Origin: Bacillota bacterium
GTDB taxonomy: Bacteria > Bacillota > Clostridia > Tissierellales > Tissierellaceae
Direction: 5' to 3'
NCBI GenBank assembly: GCA_023388495.1
Contig: JAEWGC010000013.1
Span: 71,828-135,827, forward strand
Length of the DNA: 64,000 nucleotides
Part shown: positions 35,301-43,587 of the stretch, one piece after another
Layout of the letters: each line of letters starts with the position of its first letter
Numbering within the stretch: the stretch's first letter is position 1
Position numbers and translations under genes: made by a program
Notes under the pieces: generated by a model
Database searches by the model: none
The model's input: only the letters and a program-made list of their open reading frames with translations
Told to the model about the DNA's origin: nothing

Positions 35301-36617
35301 ATGTTTAAATGGCTAAAAAAACTTGGTAAAAAAGAGGAAGAAGTTCGTGAAAATGATCAAATTATAGAAGCAAATGATGAAGAAGTCACTAAAGAAAAAA
35401 TAGAAGAAACAGTTAAAGAGGTAATTGAGGAGCATATTGAAGAAGTAGTTGAAGAGGCAACTGAAGAACAAATTGAGGAGATAATCGAGAAGCAAGAGGA
35501 AAAAGCAATTGAATTACAAAAAGAACAATTAGAAATAATAGAAGAGCTAATTGAAGAGACCTTGGAGTCTGAAGAAGAGGCTGTGGAAGAGCATGAAAAC
35601 TTTGAGGAAGAAGTAGAAGAACCAAACTTCGATATTCCAGTGGAAAGTATTGAAGAGCCAATAATTGAAGAAATTGAAGTGGAAAAACCAACAAAGAAGA
35701 AACCTAACTTTTTTGAAAAGCTTATGAGTGGGTTGACTAAGACTAGAAACGATATTTCTAATAAAATTGATGGAATTTTAAAATCATATAAGAAAATAGA
35801 TGATGAACTCTTTGATGATCTAGAAGAGGTATTAGTTACTGCCGATGTAGGTGTAAGTACTACAATGGAGCTAATTAATAGGCTAAGAGATAGGGTTAAA
35901 GAAGAAAAGGTATCGGAACCAGAAGAGGTTAAGGAGCTTCTTAAGGATGAAATTAAGAAACTTATGTTAGAATCAGTTTCTGATAACGAGCTGAAGGCCG
36001 AGCCTTCACCAGCCTTGATTCTAGTGGTTGGTGTAAACGGTGTTGGGAAAACTACTACCATAGGTAAACTTTCTAATAATTTTAAAAAACAAGGTAAAAA
36101 AGTTTTAATAGCCGCAGGAGATACTTTTAGAGCCGCTGCTATTGAACAATTGGAAGAATGGGGAAATAGGGCTGGAGTTGAAGTTATATCTCATAGTGAA
36201 GGTGCAGATCCAGCAGCAGTAATTTTTGATGGCATTCAAGCTGCTAAGGCAAGGAAAACTGATATATTAATTTGTGACACAGCTGGTAGACTTCATAATA
36301 AATCTAATTTGATGAATGAATTAAATAAAATATTTAGAGTTGCAGAAAGAGAATATGGGGATGCTACAAAAGAAGTGCTTTTAGTACTTGATGCTACAAC
36401 TGGACAAAACGCTATTAACCAAGCAAAGGTATTTAAAGAGGTTGCAAATATTACTGGTGTTGCACTTACTAAACTAGATGGAACAGCAAAAGGTGGAGTA
36501 ATCATTGCCTTACAAGCAGAGTTAAATATACCTGTAAAATTAGTTGGTGTGGGGGAAGGAATAGAGGATTTACAGCCTTTTATTGTTGAAGACTTTGTTG
36601 AAGCAATATTTGATTAA
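35301..36617 (+). CDS. ftsY: Signal recognition particle receptor FtsY
   Basis: It docks ribosome-SRP complexes at the membrane. The C-terminal NG GTPase (about residues 140-438) has GVNGVGKTTTIGKLS, the insertion box with DTFRAAAIEQLEEW, DTAGRLHNKSNL and TKLDGTAKGG. The N-terminal A domain (about residues 10-135) is unusually long for a Gram-positive FtsY, and is built of repetitive Glu-rich segments such as EEHIEEVVEEATEEQIEEI. This low-complexity stretch creates long false reading frames on the minus strand. Confidence 0.96.
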   Translation: MFKWLKKLGKKEEEVRENDQIIEANDEEVTKEKIEETVKEVIEEHIEEVVEEATEEQIEEIIEKQEEKAIELQKEQLEIIEELIEETLESEEEAVEEHENFEEEVEEPNFDIPVESIEEPIIEEIEVEKPTKKKPNFFEKLMSGLTKTRNDISNKIDGILKSYKKIDDELFDDLEEVLVTADVGVSTTMELINRLRDRVKEEKVSEPEEVKELLKDEIKKLMLESVSDNELKAEPSPALILVVGVNGVGKTTTIGKLSNNFKKQGKKVLIAAGDTFRAAAIEQLEEWGNRAGVEVISHSEGADPAAVIFDGIQAAKARKTDILICDTAGRLHNKSNLMNELNKIFRVAEREYGDATKEVLLVLDATTGQNAINQAKVFKEVANITGVALTKLDGTAKGGVIIALQAELNIPVKLVGVGEGIEDLQPFIVEDFVEAIFD

Positions 36618-36623
36618 TAATTG

Positions 36624-36652
36624 TTGACAAAATAAAAGTTCTATACTAAAAT
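36624..36652 (+). promoter_or_regulatory. Promoter upstream of ylxM-ffh
   Basis: TTGACA (36624-36629), 17 bases, TAAAAT (36647-36652). The -10 overlaps the left arm of a 17-bp inverted repeat. A second TTGACA (36673-36678) within that repeat is 18 bases from TATAAT (36697-36702), overlapping the ylxM start codon, and could start a shorter ffh-directed transcript. Confidence 0.75.
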
Positions 36653-36687
36653 AATACTGTCAAGTAAAACACTTGACAGTATTATTT
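36649..36687. repeat. 17-bp perfect inverted repeat over the ylxM transcription start
   Basis: AAATAATACTGTCAAGT (36649-36665) and ACTTGACAGTATTATTT (36671-36687) are exact reverse complements around AAAAC. It covers the -10 and expected TSS of the upstream promoter. It could be an operator or, if read through from ftsY, a hairpin. Only TAG follows, so it is not a normal terminator. Confidence 0.75.
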
Positions 36688-36700
36688 AGTTGGTGATATA

Positions 36701-37084
36701 ATGGTTGAGAAGCTTGTAGAGATAGGAATTTTATTTGATTTTTACGGGAAGCTACTTAGTGAGAAACAATATTTAGTAGTGGAATTATATTATATACATG
36801 ATTTATCTTTAGCTGAAATTGGTGATGAATTCAATGTTACTAGGCAAGGTGTATTTGATCTTTTAAGAAGAGCAGAACAGAAATTATATCAACATGAAGA
36901 GAACTTAGGATTGGTAAAGAAATTTTATAGTAGCCATGAGGACATTAAAACAATAATAAAGATTTCAGAAGAAATAATGGAACTTTCTATAGCAAAGGAT
37001 AATGATGAAATTAAAGAAAAAGCTATGACTATTAATGAAATTGGTAGAAAAATATTAGATAATAGTCGGGAGGTTGTTGATTGA
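36701..37084 (+). CDS. ylxM: YlxM/p13-family signal recognition particle accessory protein
   Basis: It is a 127-residue UPF0122 (YlxM) protein. The sigma-70 region 4-like helix-turn-helix is visible in VELYYIHDLSLAEIGDEFNVTRQGVFDLLRRAEQKL (positions about 28-63). In streptococci it modulates Ffh and FtsY GTPase activity. It precedes ffh, and its stop codon overlaps the ffh ATG by one base. The start has TTGGTGATATA upstream, a weak site. Confidence 0.93.
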   Translation: MVEKLVEIGILFDFYGKLLSEKQYLVVELYYIHDLSLAEIGDEFNVTRQGVFDLLRRAEQKLYQHEENLGLVKKFYSSHEDIKTIIKISEEIMELSIAKDNDEIKEKAMTINEIGRKILDNSREVVD

Positions 37085-38424
37085 TGGTATTTGAATCTTT
37101 GTCAGAGAAGCTTCAGAATGCTTTAGGAAAATTAAAAGGAAAAGGTAAGCTTTCAGAAAAAGATGTAGACTTAGCTATGAGGGAAGTAAGGCTTGCTTTA
37201 TTAGAAGCTGACGTTAACTTTAAGGTTGTAAAAGATTTTATTAAAACAGTTAAAGAAAGAGCAATTGGCTCTGAAGTTATGGAAAGTCTAACTCCCGGAC
37301 AGCAAGTTATTAAAATAGTAAATGAAGAATTAACTAATCTTATGGGTAAAAGTGAAGCTAAGTTAAATTTTGCTTCAAGTCCACCTACAGTAATTCTTAT
37401 GTGTGGTTTACAAGGAGCTGGTAAAACTACTACTACTGGTAAATTGGCTTTTAACTTAAAAAAGCAAAACAAAAGACCCTTATTAGTTGCTTGTGATATT
37501 TATAGACCAGCTGCTATAAAACAGCTAGAAGTAGTAGGGGAAAAAGTAGGTGCTCCAGTATTCACTATGGGAGATAAGATAAATCCTGTTGATATAGCTA
37601 AAGCTGGTTTGGAGCATGGCAAAAAACATGGAAATGATGTTATTATTATAGATACTGCTGGAAGACTTCATATTGATGAAGAGTTAATGACTGAAATAAA
37701 AAATATCCATGATGTGGTAAAACCAAATGAAGTACTTTTAGTGCTAGATGCTATGACAGGGCAGGATGCAGTTAACGTTGCAGAATCTTTCAACCAGAGG
37801 CTAGGCATTACCGGAGTTATACTTACTAAACTGGATGGTGATGCTAGGGGTGGAGCTGCTTTATCAATAAGAGCAGTAACAGAAAAACCTATAAAGTTTG
37901 CTGCTATGGGAGAAAAGTTTGATCAACTAGAACCATTCCATCCAGATAGAATGGCATCAAGAATACTTGGAATGGGTGATGTTCTTAGTCTTATTGAAAA
38001 AGCTCAAGCTAATATAGATGCTAAAAAAGCTATGGAGCTAGAACAAAAAATTAGAAGTCAACAATTTTCCTTTGATGATTTCTTAGATCAATTAGATCAA
38101 ATGAAAAATTTAGGACCTATTGATCAATTATTAGGTATGATTCCAGGAATGAATTCTAAGGCTTTAAAGGGTCTAGATGTAAATGAAAAGGATATCAATA
38201 GAATTAAGGCTATTATCCAGTCGATGACTAAGAAGGAAAAAGATAATCCTGATATCATAGATAGTAGTAGAAGAAAAAGAATTGCTCAAGGTAGTGGTAC
38301 TACAGTCCAAGATGTAAACAAAATCTTAAAACAGTTTAAAGAAACTAAGAAAATGATGAAAAGGTTTACAGATATGGAAAAGACAATGAAGAAAAAAGGG
38401 AAATTAGGATTCCCCTTTTTCTAA
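37084..38424 (+). CDS. ffh: Signal recognition particle protein Ffh
   Basis: It is the SRP54 homologue that binds 4.5S/6S RNA and signal peptides. The NG GTPase has GLQGAGKTTTTGKLA, DTAGRLHIDEEL and TKLDGDARGGAA. The methionine-rich M domain (about residues 300-446) contains DQLLGMIPGMNSKALK and SRRKRIAQGSGTTVQDVNKI, the RNA-binding loop. It has 446 residues. ATG 37084 overlaps the ylxM TGA; an upstream TTG 37081 would add only one residue. Confidence 0.97.
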   Translation: MVFESLSEKLQNALGKLKGKGKLSEKDVDLAMREVRLALLEADVNFKVVKDFIKTVKERAIGSEVMESLTPGQQVIKIVNEELTNLMGKSEAKLNFASSPPTVILMCGLQGAGKTTTTGKLAFNLKKQNKRPLLVACDIYRPAAIKQLEVVGEKVGAPVFTMGDKINPVDIAKAGLEHGKKHGNDVIIIDTAGRLHIDEELMTEIKNIHDVVKPNEVLLVLDAMTGQDAVNVAESFNQRLGITGVILTKLDGDARGGAALSIRAVTEKPIKFAAMGEKFDQLEPFHPDRMASRILGMGDVLSLIEKAQANIDAKKAMELEQKIRSQQFSFDDFLDQLDQMKNLGPIDQLLGMIPGMNSKALKGLDVNEKDINRIKAIIQSMTKKEKDNPDIIDSSRRKRIAQGSGTTVQDVNKILKQFKETKKMMKRFTDMEKTMKKKGKLGFPFF

Positions 38425-38457
38425 ATAGATAGTTAAATTTATAAGGAGGTGAAAATA

Positions 38458-38715
38458 GTGGCTGTTAAAATTAGATTAAGAAGAATGGGAGCTAAGAAAA
38501 GTCCTTTCTATAGAATAGTTGTTGCTGATTCTCGTGCTTCAAGAGATGGAAGATTTATAGAAGAAATTGGCTATTATAATCCATTAACTGAGCCAAAAAC
38601 AGTAAAGATAGACAATGAAAAAGCAATTAACTGGATGAAAAATGGAGCAAAGCCAACTGATACTGTAGATAGATTATTTAGACAAAATGGTCTATATGAG
38701 GAAAAAGCTGAATAA
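38458..38715 (+). CDS. rpsP: 30S ribosomal protein S16
   Basis: The 85-residue protein starts (M)AVKIRLRRMGAKKSPFYRIVVADSR across its first 26 residues, diagnostic of S16. GTG 38458 has AAGGAGGT seven bases before it; the longer frame runs through the ribosome binding site. The ffh-rpsP-khpA-rimM-trmD-rplS order is the standard Firmicutes one. Confidence 0.97.
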   Translation: MAVKIRLRRMGAKKSPFYRIVVADSRASRDGRFIEEIGYYNPLTEPKTVKIDNEKAINWMKNGAKPTDTVDRLFRQNGLYEEKAE

Positions 38716-38748
38716 TCCTTAAAGAAAAGTATCTAGGGGGTGCTATAA

Positions 38749-38976
38749 ATGGGAGAATTAGTAGAATTTATTGCCAAATCTCTTGTAGAGAATCCAGATG
38801 AAGTAGTGGTTAATGAAATAGAAGGAAGTCAATCTATTATCATTGAGCTTAAGGTTCACCCTGATGATATGGGTAAAGTAATAGGTAAGCAGGGTAGAAT
38901 AGCAAAGGCTATAAGAACAGTAGTTAAGGCAGCAGCTATTAAAGATAACAAAAGAGTTGTTGTTGAAATTATTTAA
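38749..38976 (+). CDS. khpA: KH-domain RNA-binding protein KhpA
   Basis: This 75-residue single KH domain has the GxxG loop in MGKVIGKQGRIAKAIRTVVKAAA. It is the YlqC/KhpA family. KhpA acts with KhpB (Jag/EloR) as an RNA chaperone affecting cell elongation in streptococci. It starts after AGGGGGTG and is followed by a hairpin. Confidence 0.94.
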   Translation: MGELVEFIAKSLVENPDEVVVNEIEGSQSIIIELKVHPDDMGKVIGKQGRIAKAIRTVVKAAAIKDNKRVVVEII

Positions 38977-38977
38977 T

Positions 38978-39001
38978 AAGGGATTAGGTCCCTAATCCCT
39001 T
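38978..39001 (+). promoter_or_regulatory. Hairpin between khpA and rimM
   Basis: AAGGGATTAG (38978-38987) pairs perfectly with CTAATCCCTT (38992-39001) around GTCC. AAGATAATAA follows, so there is no U tract. B. subtilis has ylqD at this place; here only the hairpin remains. Confidence 0.55.
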
Positions 39002-39025
39002 AAGATAATAAAGATAGGTGAAAGA

Positions 39026-39529
39026 ATGGATTATACAATAATTGGTAAGATAATTAGTACTCATGGAATTAAGGGAGAAGTAAAGGTTTATCCGTTGACT
39101 GATAATCTTGATAGATTTAATTATTTAAAAACTGCATATATTGGAGATAAGAAGATCAAGGTAGAACTAGAGAGAGTTAAATATCATAAGAATTTAGCTA
39201 TATTAAAATTTAGAGAATTCAATGATATAAATGAAATAATTTCTTTCAAGGATAGCTTTATCTATGTTGATGAAGTGGGAAAAGTTGTTTTACCAGAGGA
39301 CCATTTTTTTATTTATGATTTATTAGATTCCCAAGTTTTCGATACCAAGGCTAACTTGATTGGTACTATAATTGATGTTCTACAGGGACCTAGTAATGAT
39401 GTTTATGTCATAAAAAGTATTGATAATCATAAGGAATATCTTATACCTGCTGTAAAACAATTTATCATTGATGTAAATACTTTGGATAAAAAGGTTGTTA
39501 TTGATCCTATTGAAGGAATGATAGAGTGA
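39026..39529 (+). CDS. rimM: Ribosome maturation factor RimM
   Basis: RimM helps 16S rRNA 3' domain folding with S19. The N-terminal domain shows IGKIISTHGIKGEVKVYPLTD, and the C-terminal PRC barrel includes FFIYDLLDSQVFD and the PSNDVYVIKS and YLIPAVKQFI strands. It has 167 residues. It overlaps trmD by four bases (GTGA). Confidence 0.95.
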   Translation: MDYTIIGKIISTHGIKGEVKVYPLTDNLDRFNYLKTAYIGDKKIKVELERVKYHKNLAILKFREFNDINEIISFKDSFIYVDEVGKVVLPEDHFFIYDLLDSQVFDTKANLIGTIIDVLQGPSNDVYVIKSIDNHKEYLIPAVKQFIIDVNTLDKKVVIDPIEGMIE

Positions 39530-40257
39530 AGATTGATGTTTTAACATTATTTCCAGAGTTTTTCTCTTCATTGATTAATTGGAGCATAATAGGTAGGGCT
39601 TATGAGGAAAATAAAGTTGCAATAAATAGTATAAATATTAGAGATTTTTCCCAAAATAAACATAAGAAGGTAGATGATTATCCCTTCGGAGGAGGCTCAG
39701 GTATGGTTATGAAACCAGAGCCGATTTTTGATGCTATTAATAGTGTAAAAAATGAAAACTCTAGAATAATTTATCTATCACCTCAGGGAAGAAAATTTAA
39801 TCAAGGGTTAGCAAATGAATTATCTAAAGAAAAGCATCTAGTTCTATTATGTGGACATTATGAGGGAATAGATAATAGAATTATTGACCATTATGTAGAT
39901 GAGGAAATATCCATTGGTGATTTTGTATTAACTGGCGGAGAAATTCCAGCAATGATAATTATCGATGCTGTTGTAAGACTATTACCAGGAGTACTACGTT
40001 CAGATGAGTCTTTTATAGAAGAATCACATTATAATGGATTATTAGAATATCCTCAGTATACTAGGCCAAGAGAATTCAATGGGTACTCTGTACCAGATAT
40101 TTTATTATCTGGTAATCATCAAAAGATAGAAGCTTGGAGAAAAGAAGAGGCCTTAAAGGCTACTTTACTTAAAAGACCAGATTTACTTGAAAAGAAAATC
40201 TTATCAAATGAAGAAAAGGTTATTCTATCAAAAATAAAAAACGATTTAGAGCTATAA
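39526..40257 (+). CDS. trmD: tRNA (guanine-37-N1)-methyltransferase TrmD
   Basis: It makes m1G37 in tRNAs with G36, preventing frameshifts. It has the SPOUT knot features DYPFGGGSGMVMKPEPIF, LCGHYEGIDNRIIDHYVDE, SIGDFVLTGGE and RPREFNGYSVPDILLSG. It has 243 residues. The GTG start overlaps the rimM stop (GTGA), indicating translational coupling. Confidence 0.97.
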   Translation: MKIDVLTLFPEFFSSLINWSIIGRAYEENKVAINSINIRDFSQNKHKKVDDYPFGGGSGMVMKPEPIFDAINSVKNENSRIIYLSPQGRKFNQGLANELSKEKHLVLLCGHYEGIDNRIIDHYVDEEISIGDFVLTGGEIPAMIIIDAVVRLLPGVLRSDESFIEESHYNGLLEYPQYTRPREFNGYSVPDILLSGNHQKIEAWRKEEALKATLLKRPDLLEKKILSNEEKVILSKIKNDLEL

Positions 40258-40262
40258 ATTAG

Positions 40263-40291
40263 TTGTAAATAAAGTAACCATATGCTATAAT
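40263..40291 (+). promoter_or_regulatory. Promoter of rplS
   Basis: TTGTAA (40263-40268), a 17-base spacer, and TATAAT (40286-40291). It would give rplS a leader of about 65 bases, separate from trmD transcription. Confidence 0.65.
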
Positions 40292-40297
40292 ACCTAG

Positions 40298-40364
40298 CGT
40301 ATGGAATTAAGGACGGTCCTCTGTCATAGGGCAAGAACGTCTAGGGAGAAGGGAGGTCTATACA
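40298..40364 (+). promoter_or_regulatory. Candidate ribosomal protein L19 leader
   Basis: The 107-base gap before rplS holds a structured leader: GCGT near 40297-40300 faces ACG at 40337-40339, and in read-through RNA CCTAG (40293-40297) pairs with CTAGG (40341-40345). A small CCT/AGG hairpin lies inside. Low-GC Firmicutes carry an autoregulatory L19 leader here. I infer this from position and partial pairing, not from a model match. Confidence 0.5.
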
Positions 40365-40712
40365 GTGGATATAATTAAAATGTTAGAAGATGAACAATTA
40401 AGAAATGATTTACCAAGCTTTAATGTAGGAGATACAGTTCAAGTTCACTATAAAGTTGTTGAGGGAACTCGTGAAAGAATCCAAATATTTGAAGGCACAG
40501 TAATCAAAATTCAAGGCGGCGGAGCAAGAGAAACATTTACAGTAAGAAGATTATCTTATGGTGTAGGTGTAGAAAGAACTTTCCCTATGCATTCTCCAAG
40601 AATTGAGAAATTAGTTGTGACTAGAAAAGGTAAAGTAAGAAGAGCTAAACTTTACTATCTAAGAGATAGACAAGGTAAAGCTGCTAAGGTTAAAGAAAAG
40701 AGAAATTACTAA
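40365..40712 (+). CDS. rplS: 50S ribosomal protein L19
   Basis: The 115-residue L19 contains FNVGDTVQVHYKVVEG, RIQIFEGTVIKIQGGGARETFTVRR in two conserved strands, and the C-terminal AKLYYLRDRQGKAAKVKEK. The GTG start has GGGAGGT seven bases upstream. A strong terminator follows. Confidence 0.97.
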   Translation: MDIIKMLEDEQLRNDLPSFNVGDTVQVHYKVVEGTRERIQIFEGTVIKIQGGGARETFTVRRLSYGVGVERTFPMHSPRIEKLVVTRKGKVRRAKLYYLRDRQGKAAKVKEKRNY

Positions 40713-40716
40713 TTTA

Positions 40717-40744
40717 TTGGGACTGTATAGTCCCAATTTTATTT
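40717..40744 (+). terminator. Intrinsic terminator after rplS
   Basis: TTGGGACT (40717-40724) pairs with AGTCCCAA (40729-40736) around GTAT, followed by TTTTATTT. It ends the rpsP-rplS group just ahead of rbgA. Confidence 0.85.
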
Positions 40745-40757
40745 GGGTGGTGAAATT

Positions 40758-41606
40758 GTGAATATTAACTGGTATCCAGGGCATATGAAAAAAACAAGAG
40801 AATCTATACAAAAATCCCTTACAATGGTTGATATTGTATTTGAATTGATTGATGCTAGAATACCTGCTAGTAGTCGAAATCCTGTTATAGATTCAATAGT
40901 AGGAGAGAAACCAAGGATAGTTATTTTAAACAAATCAGATTTAGCAAGTTCAAGTGGAAATAAACTATGGCAAGAATACTTCTTAGAAAATAGTATTAGT
41001 TCAGTTTGCTTAGAAGCTTTAAGTGGGAAAGGCATAGATAAACTATTACAACTTTCTTTTGATATTACAGACGAAAAAAGAAAGGCATACGAGAAACGTG
41101 GCGTAATAAATAGACCTACTAGGGCAATGATTTTAGGAATTCCTAATGTAGGTAAATCAACTTTAATTAACTCTCTTGCAGGTAGAAAAGGAGCAAAAAC
41201 TGGCAATAGACCAGGAGTTACAAAGTCTAATCAATGGATAAAAACAAAGGGTAACTTAGAATTATTAGATACCCCAGGCATATTATGGCCAAAATTTGAA
41301 GATCCAGAGGTTGGTCTAAATCTGGCTTTTACTGGCGCTATAAAAGATGAAATTTTAGATATAGAAACTTTAGCTCTTAAACTAATAGAAAGACTTGCTA
41401 ATTATTTTCCAAATCTTTTAAATAATCGTTATAATATTGAAATAGAGGGTAAATCATATTTAGATATAATGGAAGAGATAGGTAAAAAAAGAGGATGTAT
41501 TATAAAAGGTGGAGAAATAGATTATACAAAGGTCAGTAATATTATTTTAGATGAGTTTAGAAAAGGTGTAATTGGAAATATAACACTTGAATTTCCTAAA
41601 GAATAG
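40758..41606 (+). CDS. rbgA: Ribosome biogenesis GTPase RbgA (YlqF)
   Basis: This GTPase is needed for late 50S assembly (L6-dependent maturation). The circularly permuted motifs appear as VDIVFELIDARIPASSRNP, then G4 LNKSDLA, then G1 GIPNVGKSTLINSL and G3 DTPGILWPK. The N terminus NINWYPGHMKKTRE is the family signature. It has 282 residues. GTG 40758 is preferred to TTG 40743, which lies in the ribosome-binding sequence GGGTGGTG. Confidence 0.96.
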   Translation: MNINWYPGHMKKTRESIQKSLTMVDIVFELIDARIPASSRNPVIDSIVGEKPRIVILNKSDLASSSGNKLWQEYFLENSISSVCLEALSGKGIDKLLQLSFDITDEKRKAYEKRGVINRPTRAMILGIPNVGKSTLINSLAGRKGAKTGNRPGVTKSNQWIKTKGNLELLDTPGILWPKFEDPEVGLNLAFTGAIKDEILDIETLALKLIERLANYFPNLLNNRYNIEIEGKSYLDIMEEIGKKRGCIIKGGEIDYTKVSNIILDEFRKGVIGNITLEFPKE

Positions 41607-41617
41607 GAGTTGTTATT

Positions 41618-42226
41618 GTGCTTGAGATCGAGAATAACCTTTGGCAATTAGGATTTAATAATGTTGCCTGTATAGATGAAGTAGGCAGAGGATGCCTAGC
41701 TGGAGATGTAGTCGCTTGCGCGATAATAATGCCTAAGTCCCTAGTGATTACTGGAGTAAAAGACTCAAAAAAACTCTCGGAAAAAAAACGAGAGGCTTTA
41801 TATGAAGAAATATTATGTAATTCAATTGCATATGGAATAGGTAGGGTAGACTCTAATATAGTAGATGATGTTAATATAAAGGAGGCCACTCGCTTAGCTA
41901 TGAAAATGGCGGTAGAAAACTTGAAGGATAAAAAGGGAAATAAGGTTTATCCAGATTTTCTACTTATTGATGCAGAGAAAATCGATTTAGAGTTACCACA
42001 AGAATCTATCATAAAGGGGGATGATAGATGCCATGGTATAGCATGCGCATCAATTATTGCTAAAGTATTTAGAGATAGATTGTGCATAGAATGGGATAAT
42101 GAATATCAAGGGTATAATTTGAAAAAACATAAAGGATATGGAACTAAGGAACATAGGGAATTTATTAAAGAACTAGGACCGTCCCCTATACATAGAATAA
42201 CATTTTTAAGAAACATATTAAAATAG
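41618..42226 (+). CDS. rnhB: Ribonuclease HII
   Basis: It cuts RNA in RNA-DNA hybrids and at single ribonucleotides. It has 202 residues with the catalytic acidic motifs CIDEVGRGCLAGDVVA (Asp, Glu), GVKDSKKLSEKKR (Asp) and LLIDAEKIDLE with KGDDRCHGIACASIIAK. The GTG start has AGGAGT upstream. rbgA-rnhB adjacency is standard in Firmicutes. Confidence 0.96.
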   Translation: MLEIENNLWQLGFNNVACIDEVGRGCLAGDVVACAIIMPKSLVITGVKDSKKLSEKKREALYEEILCNSIAYGIGRVDSNIVDDVNIKEATRLAMKMAVENLKDKKGNKVYPDFLLIDAEKIDLELPQESIIKGDDRCHGIACASIIAKVFRDRLCIEWDNEYQGYNLKKHKGYGTKEHREFIKELGPSPIHRITFLRNILK

Positions 42227-42245
42227 TTATTAAAGGATGATTTCA

Positions 42246-43583
42246 TTGAGAATTGAAAACCTTTCATTAAATAATATTATAATAGATAACAAAGAAGGAA
42301 TATTCAATGAAGGCTATACTTTCAAGGGTAAGATATTAGAATTAATAGATAACCTAATACTGATTGATATTAGAGGACAGGGAGTTATTGAGGCTAAATT
42401 AGAAACAGATGTAAAATTGACTGTAAATGATGAATTATCCTTTATAGTAAAATCTAAAAATGATGATGATATCATCATTCTAAAACCGTTAATTAATGAT
42501 AAATCCCTAGAAGTACAACCTTCTAAATATGCAAAAGAAAACAATCCTATTTCCAATTTGTTAAAAAATATCAATATAAAAGAAACAAAATTGTCAATTG
42601 GACTTGTAGAAAATCTAATGAGATATAATGCTCCATTAAGTGAAAGTAATATAATTGATGGAATAAAAACCTTGGAAAGGCTATTTCAATTAGCTAATTT
42701 AGAGGATGATAAAAAGGTAATTTTAATTAACCAAGATAGTATAGATAAAGATTTAATAATAGATGAAAATATTACTAATAAAGAAGATTTTAAAACAGAT
42801 ATACCTTTAAAAAGAAATTATCAATTAATAGATAAAGAGAATGCTTTAGAAAGTAATGGCTTAGATAATAATATCTTGGAAAATAATGTTCCAATAGAAA
42901 AAATAGATATAAAATATTTATTAGTTGCAAACAAAGATGATTTTAGTGACAATAAGGACATAAGTAAATTTGTTAAGGAATTTTTAGAAAATAAGATTGA
43001 TATTGAATCAAAAGAAGAATATGTTAAAATAATTAGTTTATTTTTGAAAAACAATATTAAACCTTCATTAAATAATATAAAAAATTTAAGAGATCTTAAT
43101 AGAGATCCTATTGAGTTTTTAAGCAAATTAAAACTAAGTGATTTAAATTCTAAAGAAGAGACGAAGGATTTAAATAATAAGATGGATTTTCTAAAGGAAA
43201 TGAACAAAGATTTATCCTTCTCATTTAACCAAATTAATTATAAAGAAAAAAACTTAGATGGAGTACTAACCTTAATAAAAGAAAAAAAACACAAGACAAA
43301 TCATAACCAAAGGCTCAATGTCTATATAAATTTAGAGACATATAATCTTGGTAATGTCAAGGTTTCTTGTCAGTTGATTTCTAACTCCTTATCAGTGAGG
43401 ATGAATGTTAGAGATAAGGATTTGAAACTATTTAAATCTACAGTAAAACAATTAGTTGAAAAAATATCATTAATAGGTTATAGTCTAGACAAGATTGATT
43501 TTGTAGTAGATAATAATATTGAATTAATTGATACTATAATTTCCAATCCCAACCCAACTTATATCTTAGATTTGAAGGTGTAA
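42246..43583 (+). CDS. FliK C-terminal-domain-like protein (YlqG position)
   Basis: Residues 1-75 form a beta-rich region (GYTFKGKILELIDNLILID). About residues 90-340 are Asn/Asp/Lys-rich and poorly conserved. The last 100 residues (LNVYINLETYNLGNVKVSC, then VRMNVRDKDLKLFKSTVKQL) look like the FliK hook-length-control C-terminal domain. It is a second FliK-like protein, distinct from fliK at 57722. The following gene encodes an FlhB tail, the natural partner of FliK. TTG 42246 is favoured because AAAGGA ends eight bases before it but abuts ATG 42237. The function is unproven. Confidence 0.78.
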   Translation: MRIENLSLNNIIIDNKEGIFNEGYTFKGKILELIDNLILIDIRGQGVIEAKLETDVKLTVNDELSFIVKSKNDDDIIILKPLINDKSLEVQPSKYAKENNPISNLLKNINIKETKLSIGLVENLMRYNAPLSESNIIDGIKTLERLFQLANLEDDKKVILINQDSIDKDLIIDENITNKEDFKTDIPLKRNYQLIDKENALESNGLDNNILENNVPIEKIDIKYLLVANKDDFSDNKDISKFVKEFLENKIDIESKEEYVKIISLFLKNNIKPSLNNIKNLRDLNRDPIEFLSKLKLSDLNSKEETKDLNNKMDFLKEMNKDLSFSFNQINYKEKNLDGVLTLIKEKKHKTNHNQRLNVYINLETYNLGNVKVSCQLISNSLSVRMNVRDKDLKLFKSTVKQLVEKISLIGYSLDKIDFVVDNNIELIDTIISNPNPTYILDLKV

Positions 43584-43587
43584 TATC

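Noticed and set aside
35313..36061. Long minus-strand open frames (60-234 residues) opposite ftsY
   Set aside because: They arise from the Glu-rich GAA/GAG codons of the ftsY A domain read backwards as Ser/Phe-rich sequence. There is no ribosome binding site or family resemblance.
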